A stretch of DNA of 64,000 nt from Verpa conica (taxonomy: Eukaryota; Ascomycota; Pezizomycetes; Pezizales; Morchellaceae). Below the pieces are notes generated by a model. The model was not told the DNA's origin and made no database searches. It saw only the letters and a list, made by a program, of their open reading frames with translations. Numbering within the stretch: position 1 is the first letter of the stretch; every line of letters begins with the position of its first letter. Positions 12,366 through 24,487 of the stretch are shown piece by piece. The stretch lies in NCBI GenBank assembly GCA_033030425.1, contig JAUFSD010000012.1, positions 682,001-746,000 of the forward strand. The letters are read 5' to 3'. The translations under genes were made by a program, and so were the position numbers.

Positions 12366-12774
12366 TGATGATTTTGTTGTTGGGGACGCGGGGCAGCTCG
12401 AGGGTATTAGGTTCCTGGTTGACGCCATCTATTGCCCCACTATGCCCAGACACTAATAAGTGCACCCTGGTGGTATGTGCAGGAGTTCTGGTCTTGGCTG
12501 ACTAGATTTAGCGATACCTATAAGCAATGGTTATATCAACACTAGGGAATACTAGATCTAGGCCGCCTGGGAGAAGTTTCCTCGTGCACCCCTATCGCTG
12601 TATAATTGTGATACTCCCGAAGGACTGTATAGAGTGAGTCGTAGTTACGGATTTTTATGGTCTGCTCAGGCGTTTATTGAATACTCGGAGCGAGGTTGCA
12701 ACCAAGATTCGTCGTGACGCAGCCCTAAGACAACCAAGACAACCATAAAGACAGTGTATTCTCTTATTGGGCTA

Positions 12775-13047
12775 CTCGCGTCAGGGCTAAAGTATTGGGA
12801 CATACTAGGGTGCCACGGATCTGAGCGGCCAGTATTGTACTATTGTCCCGCCGAGTTTTATTAGAGAGTTTAAACCAAGCATCAAATCCAGAATACAGTT
12901 TGTTAAGTCCAGATCAAAATTGGTCAACAGATACACTGTCTTGCAAGTCGCAATTCTGGAGATTGCTGCGCTGTATTGTGCCACAAACCTATCTCGTCGC
13001 TATATCTCCCTTTTCAGGGTGTCCCAATACTTTAGCCCTGACCCGAG
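12775..13047. mobile_element. TA-flanked MITE (inner element 1)
   Basis: Terminal inverted repeats: left CTCGCGTCAGGGCTAAAGTA and right, in reverse complement, CTCGGGTCAGGGCTAAAGTA, continuing as TTGGGACA in both. The element is bounded by TA at 12773-12774 and 13048-13049, as expected for Tc1/mariner/pogo insertion. It is 273 bp with no coding content. Confidence 0.75.
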
Positions 13048-13049
13048 TA

Positions 13050-13386
13050 CAGTCAGTTGCGGCCGGACGGCGGATCCGGTCTGATGGCGGACAGGGGTCC
13101 GATTTAGCGCGGACTATATATGAGGTACCGGACTATCGATAGGGTACTGAGAGGACTATTGATGGGGTACTGGACTATAGATAGGGTACTGGATGGGATA
13201 AAGGTTAGGGGGATAGAAGTGTCACAAATTGGTTCCTGTGTTTTGGCTGACTCTCTAAAACATGAACCTATTCAGGTAACTTTTTTGGGTACCTTTCCTA
13301 TAGTCCTGTACCCCTTCGATAGTCCGCGCCAAGTCAGGCCCCTGTCCGCCACCAGACCGTGTCCGCCGTCCGGCCGCAACTGACTG
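13050..13386. mobile_element. TA-flanked MITE with long terminal inverted repeats (inner element 2)
   Basis: Both ends begin CAGTCAGTTGCGGCCGGACG and stay alignable for about 68 bp, including GGCGGACAGGGG and GCGCGGACTAT. TA flanks lie at 13048-13049 and 13387-13388, the left one shared with the neighbouring element. The interior (about 13118-13200) contains four diverged repeats of a GGGTACTGGACTAT-like unit. Non-coding, 337 bp. Confidence 0.8.
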
Positions 13387-14150
13387 TATGTACATAGCAA
13401 CTGTATTATTATTTAGTTCATTGTTGTTTTTGCTGTTTTGGTAGTTACTGCCGTGTCGCCGTTTAGGGGGTCCCCCGATCGCGGCCTCACTCCGAGTATT
13501 AATAAGCGCTTGAGTAAAGATAAAACAAAGGTGGGATTTTTATACTGTTCTGCGAGCGCGCGTCACTCCTGATTGACAGTATTAGGGGTGGGTTACTGAA
13601 TGTTACCACGCTATTACCTGGAAAGGCAGAACTTTGGGATAATAATGATAGTTAGGTTATAGCCTTGATAAACTCTGTACCTATATATTGGAGTCATATT
13701 AGAAAAGGTTGGGGATCCTTGCTATATATATAGGAGATCACTCGAATATAATTGCCTGTGCATATAACATATATGCTAGAGAACTCGACACATAAATTAT
13801 TTTATAGGGTATACAAGCCCCTTCTACTTAGACTGGAATTAAGTATTGTCTGCCGCTCCGTTGTAATAAAATATAGATCAGGCTTCGAATCTGACAATAT
13901 TTAATTTTGCTCTAAGTAGGTGCGGATATATATAACAAGAATGGATTAGGGTCCAGTTGATCCTTACCCTGCCGATTACAAGGTAAGCTCTAGGCTACAT
14001 TTATCTAGTCGGCTAAACTACTAGAACCTAGCGGCGTACTTCTAATTAATTCATTCAGAATCTAGTGGCTGGGTGTTACTGAGTGATGACTAGTGAATGT
14101 AGAGGGAAAAAGCTTTTGTTTACTTGGGTCTTAGGGAGTAGAGACAGACC

Positions 14151-14278
14151 TTTTTTCTTTAATTCAAATCATTTTAATTGTTTCTGGGTATAAAATCTGG
14201 CATGCAGTGAATGAATGAATGAATTTATCATAAGTACATCTGGCATGCAGCTATACAACTATTGCCTAAAAAAGGAGC
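14151..14278 (-). mobile_element. short non-LTR-like insertion, poly(T) start on + strand, 11-bp target duplication
   Basis: Flanked by exact direct repeats AGAGACAGACC at 14140-14150 and 14279-14289. Inside, a T run is followed by TCAAATCATTTTAATTGTTT and CTGGGTATAAAATCTGGCATGCAG, closely similar to the insertions at 48937 and 49795. On the minus strand the T run would be a poly(A) tail. A second, shorter insertion sits inside it. Confidence 0.7.
14208..14237 (-). mobile_element. 30-bp insertion with (TTCA)n-type tail, nested, 13-bp target duplication
   Basis: Exact repeats ATCTGGCATGCAG at 14195-14207 and 14238-14250 bracket 30 bp consisting of four GAAT-type units and ATTTATCATAAGTAC. The same unit occurs at 62223-62259 with a different flanking duplication. 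It interrupts the larger insertion at 14151-14278. Confidence 0.65.
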
Positions 14279-15367
14279 AGAGACAGACCAACTATATGTA
14301 TAATATACGAGGGTTAATGCATCCCGAGCCGAAGCAAGGGCAAGATACGTATAGTCTAATTTTTTTTACAAAATACGCTGTGCTGTCTCTATCTCCTGCA
14401 GAATTTCAAAAATGACTACGGATTCGTGTCCTTTGTCAGCCATGCCGAACGATTCAATACCGCCGAATTAACTGGTTGTAGGACAGAATTATGGTCAGGA
14501 ATGAGATCTGGTTCTCGGCTGCCGGATAAGTGGCTCGGGTATTAACTTGCTGGGTTGATTTGCCGGTGTTTAGGAAATTACCGAATGACTTTGTTACGAA
14601 TAGACAGTCACGGTAGAGCTCTCGAAGAACTAACAATTGCACTTTAGATTTAACAAGACATGGAAAAAAGGTGTCTTACTAGCTGGTAGCTGGGATAGAA
14701 GGGCTTCTACTCCTATTTTGGTGTGTGTTAATGAGATGATAACTGTATTATTTGTATGTATATGTATCTATGTATTCCTCAAGTTATTTCTAGACACGGG
14801 TTCTAGAACGTTAAGTACTTATATGTTATATATATTAGGACTTTACTAACCTCAGTAAATATAAGTATCTACTAGAGTTAAGTATTACCATATTACGATA
14901 GTACGCAGGTAACACAGCGGAGTGCAATCCACTGTGCTGTTCCTTGAATTAACATAGATGCTATCTCCTCAGATGAGCGGGTGCATAAACGAGCCGCAGT
15001 GGTGGGCGCCCAGGTGTTTCACACAGCGATGATGGAAGGTTGTAGAAGCTGTAACGAGCGTCGGGGAAGCTGTGGAGAGAGCAAAACGTGTCCTCAGCCG
15101 TATACAGACTAGCGCCATCCCATCCACCAACCCATACTAATCCCAAAACACAAGGGGCCAAAAAATAACCCACAGTTCAAAGGTGGCCTCTTCTGGCTTT
15201 ACAAGAACCTCGTCCCTTTACCTCAACCTCCTTCGACGTCTACTCCTCTTCCACTCACCAACACTCTGTCTCATCAATTCTGAGCTCAACCTCCGCTCAT
15301 TATCAGGTTATCAGCTTCCATTCATCTTTATCTCTAGTACTTGTTACCCCTGCTCGATACTACCAAG

Positions 15368-17294
15368 ATGCGCTTCGACGCTCGTGTCGCCTACGGGCTG
15401 ATGTCCGTCGCCCTTATGGGTTTCGGAGGTGTTATGGCCGATGACATCGATGATATGCTGGGTGATGCTGCTTCTTCAGTGAAGACAGAGGTCACACCAG
15501 CTACATCTGCAATTTCAAAGCCTGCATTTACTGTAAGCTCTCTCTGCTCTGGATGTAACCGATCGCGTTACATGCTAGCTGAGCTAACGTTTGACATTTT
15601 TATCAAAATAGCCCACTTTAATTGAAGCACCTTTCTTTGAGCAGTTCACCAAGGGATGGGAGTCTAGGTGGAAGGTTTCTCATGCAAAGAAGGAAAATGA
15701 CAAGACTGGTGACGAGGAATGGACCTACATTGGGAAGTGGGCTGTTGAGGAGCCAACTGTTTTTAAGGGGATTGAGGGCGATAATGGTCTTGGTATGGCT
15801 TACTGGGCTTTACTTAAAGGAAAGAATTTGCTCTAACACCTTTTTACAGTTGTCAAAGATGCTGCTGCTCATCACGCCATCTCTGCAAAGTTCGCTAAGC
15901 CCGTCGATAATAAGGGAAAGACTCTTGTTGTCCAGTACGAGGTTAAGCTGCAAAGTATGTTTCCCCCCATTTCTAATTCCATCTCCCCTCGTGCTGACTT
16001 TTTATTAGACGGCTTGGAGTGTGGTGGTGCTTATCTTAAGCTCCTTAAGGAGAATGCTGATCTCCATGCCGAGGAGTTCTCAAATGCATCTCCTTATGTG
16101 ATCATGTTTGGTCCCGATAAGTGTGGTGCTACGAACAAGGTTCACTTTATCTTTAAGCACAAGAACCCGAAGACTGGCGAATACGAGGAGAAGCATCTCA
16201 AGACCCCACCAATGGCTCGTATTACTAAGCAATCTACTCTCTACACTTTGATAGTTAGACCTGATCAAACCTTTGACGTTCTCATCGACGGCGCCTCTGT
16301 CAAAAGTGGAAGCCTTCTTGAGGACTTTTCACCTTCTGTTAACCCCCCAGCTGAGATTGATGATGCTTCTGATAAGAAGCCCGAGACTTGGGTTGATAAG
16401 GCGAAGATCGCTGACCCCGAGGCTAAGAAACCTGAGGATTGGGATGAGGATGCTCCATATGAGATTGTTGATGAGGAGGCTGAGAAGCCAGAGGATTGGT
16501 TGGAGGATGAACCTGAATTCGTTCCGGACCCAGAGGCCGAGAAGCCCGAAGATTGGGATGATGAAGAAGATGGTGACTGGCTGCCTCCTACTATTGCGAA
16601 CCCCAAGTGTGAAGATGCTAGCGGCTGTGGCAAATGGGAGAAGCCGATGAAACCCAACCCGGCATACAAGGGTAAATGGTCTGCCCCTCTTATCGACAAT
16701 CCAGACTATAAGGGACCATGGGCTCCTCGCAGGATCCCTAACCCTGATTACTTTGAGGACAAGACACCCTCAAATTTCGAGCCCATTGGTGCTCTCGGAT
16801 TCGAGCTCTGGACTATGACCAAAGATATCCTCTTCGACAACATCTACATTGGTCATTCGATCGAGGACGCCGAGAAACTTCAGAAGGAGTCTTTTGACAT
16901 TAAGAAGAAGATCGAGGCCGAGGAAGATGCTGCCTCAGCTCCAAAAGTTCCTGAACCCCCTAAGCCCCCCGGGCAGACCACCTTCAAAGAGGACCCTGTT
17001 ACTTTCATTAAGGACAAGCTAGAGCTCTTCTTCGCCGTCCTCCGAAGGGACCCTATGGCTGCTCTTCAGACCCTTCCCGAGGTTGCTGGTGGTCTATTCG
17101 CTGTCGTTGTTACCGTTTTTGCGATGCTGTTTGGATTGATCTCCGCGGCGGGTGCTCCGGCCAAGGTCAAGAAGCCTGTCGACGCTGCCAAGAAGCCTGA
17201 GGCCAAGGGAAAGAAGGAGACTGAGACCACTGGTTCATCTACTGAGAGCGAAAAGCCAAAAGCTGCTAGACGAACGTCAAAGAAAGCCGAATAG
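15368..17294 (+). CDS. calnexin, ER lectin chaperone
   Basis: Type I ER membrane lectin that retains monoglucosylated glycoproteins for folding. Exons 15368-15532, 15612-15792, 15850-15954 and 16009-17294 encode 578 residues. A signal peptide ([20 protein letters not shown]) precedes the globular domain with [20 protein letters not shown] and CGGAYLKLL; cysteine pairs are in GLECGG and PDKCGA. The P-domain has KPEDWD-type motif 1 repeats (three clear copies plus a KKPETW variant) and GxWxxPxIxNPxY motif 2 repeats, with the CEDASGCG pair before the latter. One transmembrane segment, [20 protein letters not shown], is followed by a basic cytosolic tail ending RRTSKKAE. The start lies just after a C/T-rich leader. 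Confidence 0.97.
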
Positions 17295-20200
17295 AGTGCT
17301 AATGTAAAATAATTTAATTGCCCCTCGGTTGACTGCGACGCATGGAGAAATGTAGGCTTGGAACTGATTTTTTTTTTTTCTTTGTTGGGATAAGTTACGG
17401 CGATGTCTGGAATGCGGTGGTGCGTGATGGGGTTCTTTCTGTTTTCCGGATTTTTTTATAGCATTTTATTTCTGGTTTCCCCTGTCTTTCTAGTTGGGGC
17501 GGTTTGCTCTCAGCTTGTAGCTTTAGGTTCTTAAGCGTTCAAAAGTCATAAAAGTGAACTTACAAGTTATATGAGGTCCCGTCAATGTTTGTGAGTGACA
17601 GCAATATCCTGTGATAAATGTGATACATGTTAGTTAACTGGTAAAAATCGACAATATCTCTTACTATTTATGATTAGGTAAACGTGTCAAAGGGTGGTTT
17701 AATGTATTGTGAAAAATTAATCAATCAAAGGGCAGCCCCGCCGAGATGACTCCGGGCACAGCTTCGGGCTATTTAGGAGGATCTACAACAGTAGCCAAGT
17801 TATAACTACTGAGTTATAGAGTATGAATAGTTGGATTGGATGGGTACATATGCTTTTGTGATATGAGGGGAAAGAAAAGGCTCCTAAAGGTGGTCAATGA
17901 AGCCTAGGAGAAATTTTGTCTATTTGACAAGAGTATAATAAACTCGTCAGGTGCCTTTTGCGGGTATTATAGAGTATTATAAATATGGTTACACTATATA
18001 GCTATAGGGGTACCGTAGACATGGACCTAGGGATCGGGCGGATGGTAAATACTAGTTGAAGACAGCTTGCTAGATCTTCTGGTACAAGTATCCCACTATT
18101 GGTCTTAGTCTCTGCAAACAGAAAAAATATTATCAGCACCGTCCCACCAGCTCTGATCAGAAACAAATTTCACCCAGATATACTTCTACCAATTTATAAG
18201 CCCCGCGGGGGTTCCTAAATGATCTAGTAATAATCAATAAAATCGCCATTTGTGCTTGTTCCATTAAAGAGTCACGCTTTGATGCCGAGTGCTGGTGCTC
18301 TGACATGGATGGAATTGAAGGTGGGAATTCAGGCTATGCTGGGAGACCTCGGTGAGGGGGTTCAATGGGAGTTTGGCTGTGGCTCAAAGGAAGATGACTG
18401 GCTTATATTTCTCTGGGGGCCGTTAGTCGAAGAATCGAGTTTCAAGGAAGCCTTGTGGTACCAAGAATAGTTGGCATTAACTGACTTGCCTAACACTTTT
18501 TTGGGCACTGTTAGGCATAGGTGGTTAGATAGAAAAGGTGGGTAGCTCACAATGTTTCAGGGTTAATAATGAAAGAGTGCCTAAGTGCTTGAATATCACT
18601 AACTTTACCCTTGACGTGCCAGGAGATAGAGAGTGGACAATAGAAATAAGAATATTGCTAGGGAGTTCTTCTGAGGATTTTTTCAACTCTAGAAGTCGCT
18701 AATTGAATAAGGTAAAAGTCATACCATATGTAACTTCATGTTTACTAGTATTTCAAGAAAATTTTTCCAGGGATCCTTTTGTGGTGCATTTGGAGACGAC
18801 CCCAATTTCAGCATAACTTTATCCAATATCACGGGTTTTTGACACCGATGCAATCAGCTATTGAGAGGTTGATTTTTTCTATAGTTTTTAGGTGTCTAGA
18901 TGGGGGCAGCGTAGTGGAACTCTTCCTAGGTGACATTCTACTGGATAGGGCTAGGTATGGTGTCGATATGAGGTGTTCTTGGGCTTCTGGTTAGTAGCCT
19001 CTGTGGAGTTTTGCGAGTTGATTAACGTAATTCCTTAATTAAGACGATAAATTCCTCTGGTACCTAAGTGATAAATGTAGGGGCTGGTTAGTCAGCATCT
19101 GATAAGACTATCAGGTGGCCTGATGAGACTAGTAGTTTAGTATAAGTAGGTCGAGGGGATAGCTCCTCGACAAGACATCATCAATAATAACACTGATTAG
19201 CTCATTCCTATAATAAACCTCAGAAATACATGTCGCTAGTAGCTTTAATCATAGAAAATCACTCGTAATAAGATCCGATGGTAAACAACCTACTTCCAGT
19301 TCTAGCAGCTCTAGAGAATATACAGAACCAGACAAAAACTCATAGTTTTGAAGATTGTAAGGGAAATCGCTAGCAGTCTCAAAGAGAGATAGTCTATCGT
19401 ATATCATTGCAACATTTTGTTATAATTTTATGCGTTTTCTGAATACAGGAGCGGCAATACTTTGGCTCTTCTATCGTACTATTTTTACAATGAGGCTATT
19501 TCTGCTTTCAATATGAGTATAAAAGGGTTCTAATAGATTGCAGTAGATGTCCTAGTGTGTGTTAGTTTATCTGATTTTCCTACTTCTATGCTATCAAAGA
19601 TAGGTTTGAACTGGGGGAAAATAGCGGTTTCAATTTCCATCCTTAGGAACATGTTTCCACATATCCTAATACCTTTGTCGGAAGATTTCATGTGTTATGA
19701 TTAGTTAAATAATCAGTCGTGCTTATATCCTGTTTCTGAAAAGCAAGTAGGTACAGTGATAAATAGAGTGATATGATTAATTCTTGGGATACTCAGTAAT
19801 ATTTCCGTTTGTGCCGTTTTATCCTGTGAGGAATTGTATAACCTGGATGATCAGCAACTGAGATTCGAGATATAAACCTAAATACAAATTCTATGTGTCT
19901 AGATATTGTGAGGTTACGAGGGCATATATTTTGGGGTTTCATTGACGTGTCGAACATTGCGTCACCAGTACGGTTATTTACTTGTACTAAATATATAAAT
20001 TGGACTTTAGCCAAAAGTACTAGTAGTAAAAGAAGATAAATGCCCTGGGGTGCAGGCTTGGCGGGTATGTTTTCGCGGATGTTGCATCTTTCGGCATAGG
20101 TTTAATATAGGGAATAACCGCCAAAGGAACTAGTGGGGGGTATGTGTAGACCAGAGTAAATTCATGTATGGGGCCTAATCCGGAAAATGGGGTATGGCTC

Positions 20201-21233
20201 GAGTGATATGCAATTTTAGGTAGTAATTTTTCGGCCTGACAAGCTTTGTATAACCCCGACTGATGGTTTTAAAAACACAACCTCCTCGATCAAGTACAAG
20301 AGAGAAACAACCTAGTCTTTTTCACATGTTGGCTCATCTAGCGCCAAGAGAATCCCGGATGAACTCGTAAAGTCACGTTTCATCCATAAAATCCCGAGGT
20401 CCGCCGGGCCAGAAGCCATATCTCCATCACTCAACACGCGTTGCTTCATTCCGCGATTAATTGGGCTGTGGTGTTTCGGTAACGTTTCGGCTCCTGGGTT
20501 CTGATTATGAGGTGGGGTAATTGATAAGTAGATACTCATAATATTTTTCATATGGCCTGTGGGGTGAGAGAGGAGGCGGGGTAGCTACGAAGTTAAGACC
20601 CTGAAGTTTTCTGATACCAGTCGGCATTAGCTTGTAGACGAGTGACTATTCATGATATTCACGATATGCTATTGAAAATAGAAGTTCATAAGAATCTTAG
20701 TGGGTAAGTTTAGAGCTAAGACTAGAAATTATCTTGATTTATGTAATTAATAATGATTCCGGGGTTTTTTATCGTAGCTTATATAGCTAGAACTACTATA
20801 AAGAATGTCTAGTAAAGCCCACATAGCACATACATGCATGTGCAGCCCAATAGACCTTTGTGGAAACCTTTAAGGGCTTTGAAACCACATCTCGACTGTA
20901 TAGGCTGATAGGAGAGCTAATTGATTCAAAAAAGGTATACAAGCAGCATGCTTAATCAATATGCACCGTGTGATTTTAGCTTGGCATAATTACGCCTGAT
21001 TTAACATTCTGCATTCTTTCCCATATTTAATTTATGAGATAGATATTAAATACTTCTGCACCTCATGACTAGAAGGATTGGTTAATTGTGGGGCGTTTGG
21101 TTCTATCGTACGCGTAGCAGGGTGGTATCAGGTGCTTAGGTGGGTTGTGACAGCTTTGAAAGAGAGAATTGATACAACAAGCTAATTGAATTAGAGAAGG
21201 AGAGTCCCAGACATAAGTCTCTAGCGAGTAAAG

Positions 21234-21295
21234 TACACCTATTAATTGGTGAAAATGAGACTTGCATGTTCAGGTTCTTTATGCCTGTTGAGAGT
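21234..21295. repeat. half-copy of the 21.6-22.0 kb foldback family
   Basis: Contains AATTGGTGAAAATGAGACTTGCATG and, at its end, ATGCCTGTTGAGAGT, which in reverse complement matches the left arm of the element at 21828-21973 (ACTCGCAACAGGCAT). The other arm is not recognisable. Confidence 0.45.
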
Positions 21296-21565
21296 ACACG
21301 TATGTTTTAGTTAGGTTTTATCTTTATCTTTATCTATGGTTTATATGATTTTTTCCTTCTAAATATACATGTATTTAGGCTTAGCCTTCGTGTTAGACTT
21401 AATGCAGTAGCTTGCGATTTGGTTCAGGTGTGGTGATATATTCCTGCTTATTCTTGTGACGACGTGGTAAAGTGCACTTTTTTGGTTCCACAGGACTGGG
21501 CCTAAAAAGCTGAAACCTAAAAAGAAAATTTCCCCCCCATAAATAGTGACGCAAATGTATTATTT

Positions 21566-21708
21566 ACTCGGGGCAGGTAGTAAATACTAGATACTGAAAG
21601 CCTAGGGTATGGTCACCACTGGATGCGATGGTCTCTAGTGAGTAAGGTATAAGTTCGATTGGTGAACATAGAGCTTGCATTACCCAGTATTTATTGCCTG
21701 CCCCGAGT
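21566..21708. mobile_element. foldback element, copy 1
   Basis: The ends are inverted: left ACTCGGGGCAGGTAGTAAATA, right in reverse complement ACTCGGGGCAGGCAATAAATA. The interior carries a GATTGGTGAA-type motif followed by GCTTGCAT, shared with copy 2. It is 143 bp and non-coding. Confidence 0.65.
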
Positions 21709-21827
21709 ACTTGTTGACTGAGATTCTTACAAACTGAATGTTCCCGGTGTTATAAGTATATGTGCGTGCCCGACCTGCATGCGAGGTTGTGGAGACGACA
21801 GGTTTTTCTTGTGGCTATAGAACTAAT

Positions 21828-21973
21828 ACTCGCAACAGGCATAAAGTACCCGGAAATGCAAGTCTCGGACAGGGAAAATCTATTTGATATTGAGGGCCTT
21901 CTGTAAAAATTATACCTGTCGATTGGTGAAAATACTCGCCTGCATTTCCGGGTACTATATGCCTGTTGCGGGT
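21828..21973. mobile_element. foldback element, copy 2
   Basis: The inverted ends are long: left ACTCGCAACAGGCATAAAGT then ACCCGGAAATGCA; right in reverse complement ACCCGCAACAGGCATATAGT then ACCCGGAAATGCA. It shares GATTGGTGAAAATA with neighbouring copies. The 146-bp length and absent coding content fit a MITE. Confidence 0.7.
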
Positions 21974-23366
21974 AGATAAGGAAGCTATAGGTGCTTTCTA
22001 GTTTTGTGAGGTCTTTGGAGGATATGAAACGCATTATTGGCTATAGGCAGGTAATTACGATGGTCTTTGTGGAGCCCGATGTCTTTGATGTCGGTAGATC
22101 TGCTGTAGGGGAGGAAAGACCGATGTTTTGCATTTGCAGATTGACGCAATCGCCCAATAGCAGACTTTCAGATGTTAAGGCTTTGCATCATCTGTACTCA
22201 GAATTAGCCCTCGACCTTAGGTGATCCCTAGCTGCCAGCTCACATCCGCTGAGGAATTTCAAAGCTAGTAGCTATTTAGCTATGACCCGAGAGGTTTATT
22301 TGGAGATCTATACATGATACATACCCAACAGCGTTGCTCAGGGCACTTATTCATGTAGATGCATGGGGGGCATGTCTGGCCTTGCAGGGACCCGAGTTTA
22401 CGAACTCTTTACCGATGGTTGACACTGTAAGTCCGAAACTCCGGGATGAAGGATGTTCCGAAGCGGCGACGAAACGAGCCGCCCGGAACCACAAATCCGC
22501 CGAGGATTTCAGCACCACTGTCGGTGGTGATGGTGATAGTGATGATGATGATGATGTAACACGATCACATCACGCGGCCAACAACACGGCAGCATCATTG
22601 GGGCTTGTAGGCACTTAACAAGGCTATCGTAACATCGTTAGGCCCGTTACTGCCATCGCCATAACTTGTTGACCTTTACACCTTGCGCCTTGCACCCCCA
22701 GTGTTCTCCTATCTCTCCTTTTCCTCTCGGTAGTTGACTTCTAGAACTGGAAGTGCGCGAAAAAATTCTCCTGTTGAGACAGTTGAGCTGTAGGGCTACA
22801 AGGGCGGGACGTTGTACGAGGGGTCAGAGTCAAGGCCGCGCCGCATTCTCTTCGATTTCTGCTGCACTCAACAAATTTTCTCAATAGCCGAGGTGCACAG
22901 ACCAGTCCGCAGTGGCCTCATTCCCCAGCAAAAACCGCTGATCTAACCTGTTAGCTACCCGCTTGGAACTTCTCCGCCTCTTTCGAGATCGCCGGACGTG
23001 TCCTATTGCCCATCTGGCAACGGGCTCCCAAGTTCCCCACCCCTGCCCACCCACCTATCTCAATTACTTAAATTCCACCCCCCGTCCCGTTCTACGATCG
23101 TATCCTCTACAGTACCAACGTTATAATCTCGCTCTGTAAACCTGTTCACACACATACACACACAGATACACATTCTCTCTCTATCTGTCCTCAGTCATCT
23201 TACTCATTCTTTCGACTCTACCAGCTATCTTTCATTTGATTGCTTCTTGTACGGGTACACTTAGATTTAGAGTGTTCTGCTCAATCATTTGTGACATCGT
23301 CTTTTCTTCAACTTTTCACCTATTCATTGCAATCCTTAGCAATCTTCCATCACCAAAAAATAAGAA

Positions 23367-24487
23367 ATGGCCATTGGAAAGCTTAGAAAGGCTGCGAGAG
23401 TAATTCTTGTCGGTCCCCCCGGCTGTGGAAAGGGAACTCAGTCGGGAAGATTACTCGACCACTTTAAGCTCTCCTCCATCTCCTCTGGGGATCTATTGAG
23501 ACAAAATGTTAGACTCCCTCCCTCACCCTCCCTCACCCCTCCTATTTTTTATATTTTGGTCTGTACCTTATAAAAAGTTTTCTATTTGGTCAATGTACTG
23601 ATAACCTCTCTCCTATAGGTCCGGGCTAAAACCCCACTTGGTAATTGTTTACTGTGGAATCCTCAAGTATTAAGAGTTTGAACTAAGACATTTGGTTATT
23701 ACAGGGGTACAAGCAGAAGGTATAATGAGATCTGGAGGACTCGTACACGACTCCCTCATGGTGAAGCTTATTGTCGGAGAACTCTCCAAGCGTGGTTGGG
23801 TTGAGTCACGCGGTAATTTGACCTCTGGTATATGTCTTACCGGCCCATTGTCAATTATCGGGAAACCTAGTGCTCCAGCGGCTTCTGATTGTCCATCAGC
23901 GAGTTTCCTTCTGGATGGATTCCCGAGGACACAGAGCCAGGCAAAGTCTCTAGATGAGGAGGTTCAGATGAATTTGGTCTGTGTACCATCACCACTCTGG
24001 AGAATAATGAGTCATAGGCCTAATTTTTTTGGTTTAGGTTGTAAATTTGGATGTTCCTCATGATGTGATCTTGGAGCGTATTGCTGGCCGCCTTGTGGTA
24101 AGATATTATTTCTTATTACAAATAATTAAAGCGAAGATCTGTTGACATTTCCCCACAGCACGAACCCTCCGGTAGGATTTACAATACTACCTGGAACAAA
24201 CCTATTAATCCGGGTGTTGACGACATCACCGGCGAGCCATTAACTCGCCGTCCTGACGATCACCCGGTAGGTTCCCGTTCTGCGTATCTATAAAATTTCA
24301 GTCGAGTAACTGTTGCTGATCTTTTATGTAGGAGACATTTTCCAAGCGCCTAAAGGCATACGCTGAGGCAACAGAGCCTCTTCTCGAGCACTACGAGAAA
24401 GCGGGTGTTTTATGGACCGTCCGTGGCAAGACCAGCGACGAGATCACTCCCCAGCTTGACGCGGAGATCTCAAAAAGGTTCGCTTAA
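23367..24487 (+). CDS. ADK2: mitochondrial-type adenylate kinase / GTP:AMP phosphotransferase (AK3 family)
   Basis: Nucleoside monophosphate kinase, expected in the mitochondrial matrix. Six exons: 23367-23507, 23619-23640 (only 22 nt), 23705-23976, 24038-24097, 24159-24266 and 24332-24487; 252 residues. The P-loop is [10 protein letters not shown] at 16-25, followed by [23 protein letters not shown], and a long-type [22 protein letters not shown] then [14 protein letters not shown], without zinc cysteines, as in fungal Adk2. [12 protein letters not shown] follows the LID. Between ELSKRGWV and [11 protein letters not shown] lies an insert of roughly 30 residues, Ser/Ala/Pro-rich, similar to what I recall in other ascomycete Adk2 proteins; it has no obvious splice pair and stays in frame. 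The AK3-like LID argues against cytosolic Adk1. Confidence 0.93.

Larger units (their letters stand above)
12665..13514. mobile_element. outer inverted-repeat element hosting two inserted MITEs
   Basis: The left arm starts CTCAGGCGTTTATTGAATAC at 12665; the right arm, ending at 13514, reads CTCAAGCGCTTATTAATACT in reverse complement. About 35 bp align, with differences nearly all transitions. Without the two inner elements the host would be only about 240 bp long. I cannot identify the superfamily. Confidence 0.6.
12366..15367. other. transposon-remnant island and calnexin upstream region
   Basis: Three kilobases without a supported gene. The left half holds nested inverted-repeat elements (12665-13514), the middle AT-rich sequence with the nested short insertions at 14140-14289, and the right end (about 15180-15367) a C/T-rich leader in front of calnexin. 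Open frames inside are short and match nothing I know. Confidence 0.6.
17295..23366. other. 6-kb gene-poor region with foldback elements
   Basis: No gene I can support between calnexin and ADK2. It is AT-rich, with short unrelated open frames such as 18252-18470 (72 residues) and 19793-20014 (minus), neither with a known domain. It contains the foldback family at about 21234-21973. The right 650 bases up to ADK2 become C/T-rich with a CA-rich run near 23150-23170 and are probably its promoter and leader. Confidence 0.55.

Noticed and set aside
13855..13895. Possible tRNA T-arm (GGCTTCGAATC)
   Set aside because: No acceptor stem, anticodon loop or D-arm could be found at proper spacing.
17295..23366. 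Biosynthetic gene cluster or defence island in the largest gap
   Set aside because: No PKS, NRPS, P450, HET or NLR-type motifs were found in either strand; only short elements and decayed DNA.
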